Source of the DNA: Bacillota bacterium
GTDB lineage: Bacteria; Bacillota; Clostridia; Lutisporales; Lutisporaceae
Assembly (NCBI GenBank): GCA_023405875.1
Contig: JAEXXN010000589.1
Coordinates: forward strand, 1 to 13,365
Direction: 5' to 3'
Length of the DNA: 13,365 nucleotides
Below the pieces are notes generated by a model. It saw nothing but the letters and a program-made list of their open reading frames with translations, was not told the DNA's origin and did not search any database. Shown here in pieces: positions 6,540-12,004 of the stretch. Position numbers and translations under genes: made by a program. Each line of letters starts with the position of its first letter. The stretch's first letter is position 1.

Positions 6540-7148
6540 ATGAAAGGCTGTATAAAATGGACAGCAATCCTTCTTGCCTTAATCCTTGTCGCTTTATTAG
6601 CATTCAAGCTTGGACTTTTCAATCTGGACAGTACTTTTACTTTTAAAAATCAGGAAGAAAAAGACTCTGTGTTGATAACCGAGAGAATAGAAAAACTGTG
6701 CAGTCTTGCATCGGTAAAATATAATTACCAGGAGATACTGGATTACTCCAACACTGTCAAGTTGGGGGAAATGAAGCTGCCCTTCGGCATGGGTGAGAAA
6801 AAAGTGCTGATAACCTACAGGGCTTATGTTAATGCCGGATGCCGTCTGATAAGGTTTGAAAAAATAAGTGACGGGCACATCAAGGTTTATCTGGGAGAAG
6901 GCCAGATACTGGATAACGTTCTTGAGCTGGACAGTATAAACATCTATGATATGCAGCAGGGAATGTTCAACAGGTTCAATATCGGAGACGACACTGCGCT
7001 GATAAACGAAGATATGAAAAAGTACGTGGAAGAAAACAGGGAAGAGATCGGCACTGCAGCGGAGAACAATGCAGAAGAGCTGATAAAGGGCTTTTTGCAG
7101 ACGATAGGCTATGAAAATATAGAGGTTGTTTTTCAGCCTCAGTTCTAG
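6540..7148 (+). CDS. Membrane-anchored DUF4230 domain protein
   Basis: This 202-aa protein has an N-terminal hydrophobic helix (about residues 5-27: IKWTAILLALILVALLAFKL), positively charged before it and without a clear signal-peptidase site, so it is probably a membrane-anchored protein facing outward. The rest matches the general pattern of the DUF4230 family: an opening block around ERIEKLCSLASVKYNY (49-64), a strand-rich middle with VLITYRAYVNAGCRLIRFEKI, and a charged helical C-terminus. The family has no established function. The start ATG at 6540 follows AAGGGGG at acceptable spacing. The gene sits behind a strong terminator, so it should have its own promoter or rely on read-through. 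The following peptidase gene begins 113 nt later, after a weak hairpin (ATATCC/GGATAT, 7167-7183) with no T run. Confidence 0.75.
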   Translation: MKGCIKWTAILLALILVALLAFKLGLFNLDSTFTFKNQEEKDSVLITERIEKLCSLASVKYNYQEILDYSNTVKLGEMKLPFGMGEKKVLITYRAYVNAGCRLIRFEKISDGHIKVYLGEGQILDNVLELDSINIYDMQQGMFNRFNIGDDTALINEDMKKYVEENREEIGTAAENNAEELIKGFLQTIGYENIEVVFQPQF

Positions 7149-7261
7149 TGCTTGTTAATACAGCAAATATCCAGAAGGGATATGCATTGCGAGGCACTTG
7201 TGCGGAAATATCAAGGTACATTAAAATACAGAAGAGAAGTTATGATTTGGGGTGAAAGAAT

Positions 7262-8308
7262 ATGAGTTCACAGAAAAGAGCCGAGGATTACGGAATAACA
7301 GTCGGCGAGCTGCCCAAGGGGAGGCTCAATAAAATAACCGACGTTGCCGGGCTTCGGGTAGGCCACTGTACTATTGACACTGAAGAGAGCAAAACAGGTG
7401 TTACGGTATTGATCCCCTCGGAGGAGAATGTCTTTATAAATAAGCTGGTTGCAGCTTCCTATGTATTGAACGGCTTTGGGAAATCCCTGGGACTGGTGCA
7501 GGTGGACGAGCTGGGGAGCCTGGAGTCTGTCATTGCGCTGACCAATACCCTGAATGTGGGACTTGTTCATGACGCAGTGGTAGAGTACATGCTGGAGGAA
7601 GGCAAAAAGGCCGGAGTGGAAATAGAGTCCATCAATCCCCTGGTATTTGAATGCAATGATGCTTATCTGAACGATATCCGGCTGAGAGCTGTTAAAAAGG
7701 AGCATGTATTTGAAGCCATAAAGAGTGCGGTGGAGGACTTTGAGGAAGGGGACACAGGAGCAGGAAAGGGAATGAGCTGCCACCACCTTAAGGGGGGCAT
7801 AGGCTCTGCCTCAAGGATCGTTACCCTGGATGGAAAGGCTTATACCGTAGGGGTATTGGTGCTTTCCAATCACGGAAGACTGAAGGACCTGACCATCAAC
7901 GGGAGTGGCATCGGCGCCAGAATACACAAGGCCCTTGAGGCAGAAAGCCATGAGGACAAAGGCTCAATTATTTCAATCATTGCCACTGATATACCCCTTG
8001 ACAGCAGACAGCTGGGAAGGATATGCAAACGGGCAGGTGTCGGTCTGGCAAGGCTGGGCTCATATATAGGGCACGGAAGCGGTGAGATAATGCTTGCCTT
8101 TTCCACTGCAAATGTGCTGAAAAGCGATACGGGCAGGGATATGATCGATATGAAGCTGCTGCGGGAGGACAAGCTTGATACCGTTTTCAGGGCAGCAGCG
8201 GAATGTGAGGAAGAGGCTGTACTGAACTCAATGCTTACGTCGGGGAAGGTAAAAGGAACAGCCGGCAGGACCCGGCAAACCCTCAGGGATTACCTGAATA
8301 TGCTATAG
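7262..8308 (+). CDS. P1 family (DmpA/S58) peptidase
   Basis: This 348-aa protein belongs to the N-terminal-nucleophile peptidase family that includes DmpA, an L-aminopeptidase/D-esterase, and beta-aminopeptidases. These proteins cut themselves into two chains, and the new N-terminal Ser or Thr becomes the nucleophile. The cleavage region is clear: GDTGAGKGMSC (163-173) followed by KGGIG and SASR, with the scissile bond expected between Gly181 and Ser182. The LVLSNHGRLKDLTI stretch carries Asn203, expected to help form the oxyanion hole. The opening (ITDVAGLRVGHCTI) and the QVDELGSLESVIALTNTLNVG region are typical. No signal peptide is seen, so it probably acts in the cytoplasm on small peptides with unusual or D-residues. 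The start at ATG 7262 has a modest GGGGTG site. The VanX-type dipeptidase gene follows 74 nt later, suggesting related peptide-recycling roles. Confidence 0.92.
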   Translation: MSSQKRAEDYGITVGELPKGRLNKITDVAGLRVGHCTIDTEESKTGVTVLIPSEENVFINKLVAASYVLNGFGKSLGLVQVDELGSLESVIALTNTLNVGLVHDAVVEYMLEEGKKAGVEIESINPLVFECNDAYLNDIRLRAVKKEHVFEAIKSAVEDFEEGDTGAGKGMSCHHLKGGIGSASRIVTLDGKAYTVGVLVLSNHGRLKDLTINGSGIGARIHKALEAESHEDKGSIISIIATDIPLDSRQLGRICKRAGVGLARLGSYIGHGSGEIMLAFSTANVLKSDTGRDMIDMKLLREDKLDTVFRAAAECEEEAVLNSMLTSGKVKGTAGRTRQTLRDYLNML

Positions 8309-8382
8309 GTCAGAATAATTTAGTCTGTTGTGCCGGTTGATAACAAGTTAAATCAAATCTCACGGATAGGGACGGAGACAAT

Positions 8383-8958
8383 ATGGATATGGAAAAGCTT
8401 TCATCAGGCCTGGTTGATATAACAACACTGTCTGATGAGTTTGAAATAGAAATGAAATATGCCTCGGAAGATAATTTTATCGGAAAAAAGATATATCCGA
8501 TCCCGCTTTGCGCCATGCAGCTGTCTACTGCCCGTAAGCTTATCGGGGCCAACAGCGAGCTTCTTCAGAGGGGGATGAGGATAAAGATATGGGATGCATA
8601 CCGGCCTTTGTCCGCCCAGAGGATAATGTGGGAGGTAATGCCTGTAGACGATTTTGTCGCAGATCCTGCTAAGGGAGGCTCTATACATAACGGAGGCTTC
8701 GCTGTGGATGTCACACTTGTTGATCTGGAAGGAAAAGAGCTTGAAATGCCTACAAAATTCGATGATTTTTCAGAAAAGGCCTCCAGAAACAGTACATCAA
8801 TGAGCAAAGCCGCAGCCGTCAACTTGTCAATATTGACCGATGTAATGAAAAGACATGGGTTCAGTGCTATCAACACCGAGTGGTGGCATTACTATGATGA
8901 GGCTCTGGAGGAGAGGATACCCCTTGATATCCCACTTGAGGAGCTGGCAGACAGATAA
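8383..8958 (+). CDS. VanX/DdpX-type D-alanyl-D-alanine dipeptidase
   Basis: This 191-aa zinc dipeptidase should hydrolyse D-Ala-D-Ala to two D-Ala. The zinc ligands and catalytic residues of VanX are all visible: Arg74 in IWDAYRPLS, His102 and Asp109 in SIHNGGFAVDVTL, the catalytic Glu166 and His169 in NTEWWHYY. Length and motif spacing match the family. No signal peptide is seen, so it acts in the cytoplasm. There is no VanH or VanA-type ligase and no VanRS next to it. Vancomycin resistance is therefore unlikely to be its job; recycling of cell-wall dipeptide, as for DdpX in other bacteria, is more likely. It lies between a P1/DmpA-type peptidase and an OhrR-like regulator, all on the same strand with short gaps. 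The start ATG at 8383 is preceded by GGAGAC; a second ATG two codons later is possible. Confidence 0.92.
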   Translation: MDMEKLSSGLVDITTLSDEFEIEMKYASEDNFIGKKIYPIPLCAMQLSTARKLIGANSELLQRGMRIKIWDAYRPLSAQRIMWEVMPVDDFVADPAKGGSIHNGGFAVDVTLVDLEGKELEMPTKFDDFSEKASRNSTSMSKAAAVNLSILTDVMKRHGFSAINTEWWHYYDEALEERIPLDIPLEELADR

Positions 8959-9005
8959 TATCCCTTGATAAGGTTAAATTCAATTAAATACGAGGAGGTG
9001 ATGTC

Positions 9006-9434
9006 ATGGGCAAGTACGATATGCTCAAGCTGGAGAATCAGTTGTGTTTTTCACTGTATGCAGCCTCCAGGGAAATTATAAAGCTCTATAAACCGTTGCT
9101 TGACAAATATGAGCTTACGTATACCCAGTACATTGTAATGCTGGTCATGTGGGAAGAGGAAAGGATATCCTTCAAAAAAATGGGGCAGAAGCTTCACCTG
9201 GACTCAGGCACCCTCACTCCTGTCCTGAAAAAGCTGGAGAAGCTGCAATTTATAAACAAATTCAGGGATAAGGAAGACGACAGGAATGTAATCCTGGAGC
9301 TTACCGAAAAGGGAAGTGCGCTTAAGGATGAGATCCTTGAGGTGCCGGAAGCAATATATTGCAGGATCGGCGGAGCACCGGAGGAGCTGGTCCAGTTGAA
9401 GAGAAATCTGGATGACCTGTTGACAAAGCTGTAG
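9006..9434 (+). CDS. ohrR: OhrR-type MarR-family peroxide-sensing repressor
   Basis: This 142-aa protein has the MarR winged-helix fold: a helix-turn-helix near residues 54-80 (ISFKKMGQKLHLDSGTLTPVLKKLEKL) and the wing at DKEDDRNVILELTEKG (88-103). The N-terminus ENQLCFSLYAASREI carries Cys14 at the place of the reactive cysteine of OhrR proteins. A second cysteine, Cys119, is 105 residues later, the same separation as Cys22-Cys127 in the two-cysteine Xanthomonas OhrR. It is therefore probably a two-Cys sensor that forms a disulfide on organic hydroperoxide or hypochlorite and releases DNA. No ohr peroxidase gene lies next to it. The start is ATG 9006 after a full AGGAGGTG (8992-8999). The stop codon lies inside the terminator hairpin. 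It may regulate its own AT-rich upstream region or a distant target. Confidence 0.85.
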   Translation: MGKYDMLKLENQLCFSLYAASREIIKLYKPLLDKYELTYTQYIVMLVMWEEERISFKKMGQKLHLDSGTLTPVLKKLEKLQFINKFRDKEDDRNVILELTEKGSALKDEILEVPEAIYCRIGGAPEELVQLKRNLDDLLTKL

Positions 9435-9460
9435 CGGTTATAGAACGCTGCAGCTTTTGT
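9425..9460 (+). terminator. Intrinsic terminator overlapping the end of ohrR
   Basis: AAAGCTGTAGCG (9425-9436) pairs with CGCTGCAGCTTT (9446-9457), 12 bp with one G-U, followed by TGTTAT. The left arm includes the ohrR stop codon (TAG 9432-9434). Confidence 0.75.
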
Positions 9461-9515
9461 TATATACGATTAAAAAAGGCGATCCATGATTGCCCGTTAT
9501 TTCAAATAAACAGTA

Positions 9516-9524
9516 TGCTATAAT
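9516..9524 (+). promoter_or_regulatory. Extended -10 promoter for the radical SAM gene
   Basis: TGC TATAAT (9516-9524) is a perfect extended -10. The -35 region at 17-bp spacing (GTTATT, 9496-9501) is weak, which extended -10 promoters tolerate. It lies between the ohrR terminator and the next gene. Confidence 0.6.
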
Positions 9525-9561
9525 TAAGCAATAAAGATGATTTATGGGGGCAGGATTTACA

Positions 9562-10410
9562 ATGGAAGTTAAAAGTGCATTGACAAAGCTGAAAAGAAAG
9601 GTCCCTTACGGCTGGGATCTGAATATATACAGGGGCTGCCGGCATGGCTGCAAATACTGCTATGCAATGTATTCCCACCAATATATCGGCAATGATGATT
9701 TTTTCAAGGATATATATGTGAAGGAGAACATTGTTGAGCAGTTGGAAAAAGAGCTTGCCTCAGACAAATGGAAGAGAGAGGTAATAAATATAGGAGGCGT
9801 GACAGACAGCTATCAGCCTGCGGAGGCGAAGCATCAGCTTATGCCCCGGATATTGAAGCTTCTGATAAAATATAAGACTCCTGCGATTATTTCTACAAAG
9901 TCCAGGCTTATTTTAAGGGACTATGAGCTTATAGACGAGTTATCACGTATAACCTATATAAATGTTGCGGCAACAATAACGACTATGGATGAGCAGGTAC
10001 GCTCAAAGATAGAACCCGGTGGTGCAAGCAGCCTTGAACGGTTCCAGGTGCTTAAGGAATTCAGGAAGACAAATGCCAGCACAGGCCTGCATGTGATGCC
10101 CATAATTCCCTATATAACGGACAAGGAAGAAAATTTTGACGGGCTTTTTGCTGCCGCTGGGGAGTGCGGTGTACACTATGTGCTTCCCGGAACGCTCTAC
10201 CTCAGAGGGACTACCTACAAGAATTTCATGGCTTTCATAGAGAGGGAATTCAGTGATGTTGCACCTGAAATAAAGAAGCTGTACAAAACCGGCAGCGCAG
10301 GAAACGAATACAAGACCGTTCTTTATGAAAAAGTGAACCGCCTGCGGGATAAATACGGCCTTTCAAGCAGCTACAGTAAACCGATGAAGGAAAAGCTAAA
10401 ATACTATTAG
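9562..10410 (+). CDS. Radical SAM protein of the spore-photoproduct-lyase-like (SPL) family
   Basis: This protein of 282 aa carries a [4Fe-4S] cluster motif of the Cx3Cx2C type, CRHGCKYC (Cys26, Cys30, Cys33), in the context NIYRGCRHGCKYCYAM. It continues through radical SAM barrel elements such as VINIGGVTDSYQPAE, AIISTKSRLILRDYELI, and VAATITTMDEQVRSKIEPG. This pattern fits the SPL-family radical SAM proteins, often annotated as Rv2578c-like. They are related to spore photoproduct lyase only by the fold; the reaction of this branch is not known, and DNA repair should not be assumed. The ATG at 9562 follows GGGGGCAGGA, whereas the in-frame ATG at 9544 has no good ribosome binding site; the longer form would be 288 aa. 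The gene stands alone between its own promoter and the next promoter. Confidence 0.88.
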   Translation: MEVKSALTKLKRKVPYGWDLNIYRGCRHGCKYCYAMYSHQYIGNDDFFKDIYVKENIVEQLEKELASDKWKREVINIGGVTDSYQPAEAKHQLMPRILKLLIKYKTPAIISTKSRLILRDYELIDELSRITYINVAATITTMDEQVRSKIEPGGASSLERFQVLKEFRKTNASTGLHVMPIIPYITDKEENFDGLFAAAGECGVHYVLPGTLYLRGTTYKNFMAFIEREFSDVAPEIKKLYKTGSAGNEYKTVLYEKVNRLRDKYGLSSSYSKPMKEKLKYY

Positions 10411-10445
10411 AAGACTATCATCCGGTCTGCAAGAATATTTCTGTC

Positions 10446-10475
10446 TTGAAATTTATAGATCGTACTGCATATAAT
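10446..10475 (+). promoter_or_regulatory. Candidate promoter for the 114-aa gene
   Basis: TTGAAA (10446-10451) and TATAAT (10470-10475) are separated by 18 bp, a good sigma-A type promoter. The start codon of the next gene is 43 nt downstream. Confidence 0.65.
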
Positions 10476-10517
10476 ATTAAAGAGGACTTACCTTGAAACG
10501 CAATAGGAGGTATAAAG

Positions 10518-10862
10518 ATGCTGGTAAAACTTGATAAAGGCTATGAAGACTATAGGACTGAAAGGAAGCTGAAAAGCAAATGGTCTGAGATAGAGGATTA
10601 TGGTATAGCAGAGCTTGTACATATTATTTTTGATTATAGTGAGGGTGTAGCTGTTACGGCTGAAGTTGACGACGGAACCGTATGCCTTAACCTGTATGAA
10701 GGCATACCCTATGAGTATGAGGGCCGGCTGCATACCCTTGCAAAGGCATACATAGATATCGAGAACAATATTATATTCTCAACCCCTGCCGGTGAACTGT
10801 TCATATATGAGACAGGGGTGATAGATGCCGACGATCCGAGGCATGTTTTTGGAAATGATTAG
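10518..10862 (+). CDS. Conserved-looking 114-aa protein, function unknown
   Basis: I do not recognise a characterised family. The frame is solid: its own promoter, an AGGAGGT site (10505-10511) 6 nt before ATG 10518, and a strong terminator 16 nt after the stop. The protein is acidic with no membrane segment or signal peptide, so it should be cytoplasmic. A basic N-terminus (ERKLKSKWSEIEDY, 14-27) leads into alternating hydrophobic strands (AELVHIIFDYSEGVAVTAEV and TVCLNLYEGIPYEYEGRL), then a short helix (HTLAKAYIDI) and ending strands, suggesting a small alpha/beta domain. It contains a single Cys and no evident catalytic motif. The gene is a single-gene transcription unit convergent with the superoxide reductase gene, so neighbours give little clue. 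Confidence 0.7.
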   Translation: MLVKLDKGYEDYRTERKLKSKWSEIEDYGIAELVHIIFDYSEGVAVTAEVDDGTVCLNLYEGIPYEYEGRLHTLAKAYIDIENNIIFSTPAGELFIYETGVIDADDPRHVFGND

Positions 10863-10878
10863 TTTTGTCTCAGTATAG

Positions 10879-10917
10879 CAAAGTCCTGATGCTTGATGCA
10901 TCAGGACTTTGTTTCTT
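10879..10917 (+). terminator. Strong intrinsic terminator between convergent genes
   Basis: CAAAGTCCTGATGC (10879-10892) pairs perfectly with GCATCAGGACTTTG (10898-10911), a 14-bp stem with a 5-nt loop followed by TTTCTTT. The T-rich tail serves the plus-strand gene. The same stem may also help end the minus-strand superoxide reductase transcript, though no T run follows it in that direction. Confidence 0.88.
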
Positions 10918-11291
10918 TATTCCACAGAAATTGTCTGGCTGCTTTCCCACAAGCCGTGGATATTACAGTAGGATACTGCGTATACGCTTCCGGACTTTTT
11001 CAGCTTCAATTGTGTAAGTCCTACAGGGTCTGTAAAGGTCTCTCCCTCTCCATGGGCAGAGAAATTGAAGCTGGCGATCTCAGCGGGAAATTTTGAACCC
11101 TCAGGCTGGAAAAAGACCTTGATCCATACAATGTGATGCTCAAAGGTATTGGGATGCGGGACCGCGTCGCCGATTGATACCTTTATTTCAAAAGGAGTAT
11201 CAGCTTTTACCTTTTCAGGGCAGTGAATGACAGGTACATGTTTTTCGCCCTTCCAGTCGCCTGATTGAATTGTCTGGCTTATCATACTCAT
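10917..11291 (-). CDS. Superoxide reductase, one-iron type (neelaredoxin/class II)
   Basis: This 124-aa protein reduces superoxide to hydrogen peroxide at a mononuclear Fe(His)4Cys site, a typical cytoplasmic oxygen defence of anaerobes. Numbering from the chosen start, Glu16-Lys17-His18 (GEKHVP), His46 and His52 (PHPNTFEHHI), Cys109 and His112 (CNIHGLW) reproduce the spacing of the archaeal one-iron enzyme. The extra desulforedoxin domain of class I desulfoferrodoxins is absent. Three in-frame ATGs compete: 11303, 11291 and 11285. I prefer 11291 because GGTGA lies 5 nt upstream; 11303 has its AAAGG only 0-2 nt away, and 11285 would match the archaeal N-terminus MIS. No rubredoxin gene lies next to it to donate electrons. 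The gene converges on the 114-aa gene, sharing the terminator region. Confidence 0.93.
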   Translation of the reverse strand: MSMISQTIQSGDWKGEKHVPVIHCPEKVKADTPFEIKVSIGDAVPHPNTFEHHIVWIKVFFQPEGSKFPAEIASFNFSAHGEGETFTDPVGLTQLKLKKSGSVYAVSYCNIHGLWESSQTISVE

Positions 11292-11323
11292 AATTTTCAC
11301 CATCCTTTGAATTTATTAACTTA

Positions 11324-11353
11324 ATTATACCCTATTTAGTATATAAAAAGTAA
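11324..11353 (-). promoter_or_regulatory. Candidate promoter of the superoxide reductase gene
   Basis: On the minus strand TATAAT occupies 11329-11324, about 33 nt before the preferred start codon. A weak -35 (TTACTT, 11353-11348) lies at near-normal spacing. Confidence 0.45.
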
Positions 11354-11361
11354 TAGCCAAT

Positions 11362-11770
11362 TTATCCGTTAATAATTATACCTCCATTGACATGAAGGGT
11401 TTGACCGGTAACATAGGTGGAATGGGCAGAAGCCAGGTAAACATATGCCGGTGCCAATTCCACAGGCTGGCCGGCCCGCCTCATAGGCGTATCCAGACCA
11501 AAGTGTGCAATGTGCTCAGGTCCGTAGCAGGCAGGATTCAACGGGGTCCATATGGGGCCGGGGGCAACGGCATTGACCCTGATACCGTCCTCTACCAGCT
11601 GGAGCGCAAGAGATCTGTTGAAGGAGACTATGGCACCTTTGGTGGAGGAATAGTCGATAAGGGTCTTTTCTCCTTGATATGCAGTAATAGAGGCTGTATT
11701 GATTATTGTATCTCCGCATTCCATATGAGGCAGCGCGAAGTATGGGTGATAAAGCGGAAAAAAACCGTCA
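11362..11770 (-). pseudogene. Short-chain dehydrogenase/reductase, 3' remnant lacking the Rossmann half
   Basis: The frame ends at 11362 and is recognisable back to about 11740 as the C-terminal half of an SDR of the YhdF/general-stress-protein-39 kind. It shows ALPHMECGDTIINTASI (catalytic-Ser region), YSSTKGA with the Tyr-x3-Lys pair, VNAVAPGPIWTPL and the ending HVNGGIIING. A complete member has about 285 aa; the first half, with the TGxxxGIG nucleotide-binding loop and NNA motif, is missing. The frame continues upstream to 11898 but encodes unrelated residues, and its first ATG lies inside repeat copy 2, so the apparent 178-aa product is a chance fusion. Beyond 11740 the next 10 codons resemble no SDR helix, although an alternative frame there hints at a frameshift near the break. 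Loss of cofactor binding makes it non-functional. Confidence 0.8.
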
Positions 11771-11849
11771 TAACTTGCGACAAAAATAATAAAGGATACA
11801 GCATTCGAATATAGAAATATCCTAATTATAGAAATGCGGCAGAAGGCTT
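11771..11849. other. Unassigned AT-rich spacer between SDR remnant and repeat
   Basis: This stretch matches no recognisable SDR sequence and no counterpart flanking repeat copy 1. It shows no clear promoter, hairpin or short gene. It may be heavily decayed coding sequence of the dehydrogenase or sequence brought in by the rearrangement. Confidence 0.4.
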
Positions 11850-11965
11850 TATAATAAGATTTTAATGAGGGCTTCAACGAGGCGGGATATATGCTCACCG
11901 CAGGATAAATAAATTATGCGGTACCCTCCACTTACAGAAGTGGGGGACATCTTTGCCTCGTTATA
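11850..11965 (-). repeat. MITE-like repeat, copy 2
   Basis: Read on the minus strand from 11965, this copy starts TATAACGAGG and ends CTTATTATA, matching copy 1 (6243-6391) at about 85% by hand over 116 positions. It lacks the 32-nt hairpin insertion of copy 1. Hairpin 1 is intact here: CCC plus CCACTT pairs with AAGTGG, a bulged A, and GGG (about 11924-11946). Hairpin 2 is weakened to GCGG/CCGC. TA dinucleotides bound both ends. It lies between the truncated dehydrogenase and the kinase-like gene. Confidence 0.7.
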
Positions 11966-12004
11966 TTCACCGGGAAATATCCGGTTGCGTTTGAGGTGTA
12001 TGGG

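Noticed and set aside
8383..8958. Vancomycin-resistance cluster
   Set aside because: The VanX-type enzyme is present, but VanH, VanA-type ligase and VanRS are not; the nearby two-component system is of the Bce type and belongs to the ABC transporter.
11367..11386. PerR-box-like TATAATTATTA on the minus strand upstream of the superoxide reductase gene
   Set aside because: It encodes the conserved Gly-Gly-Ile-Ile-Ile-Asn end of the dehydrogenase remnant and matches only 11 of the 15 box positions, so coding constraint explains it.
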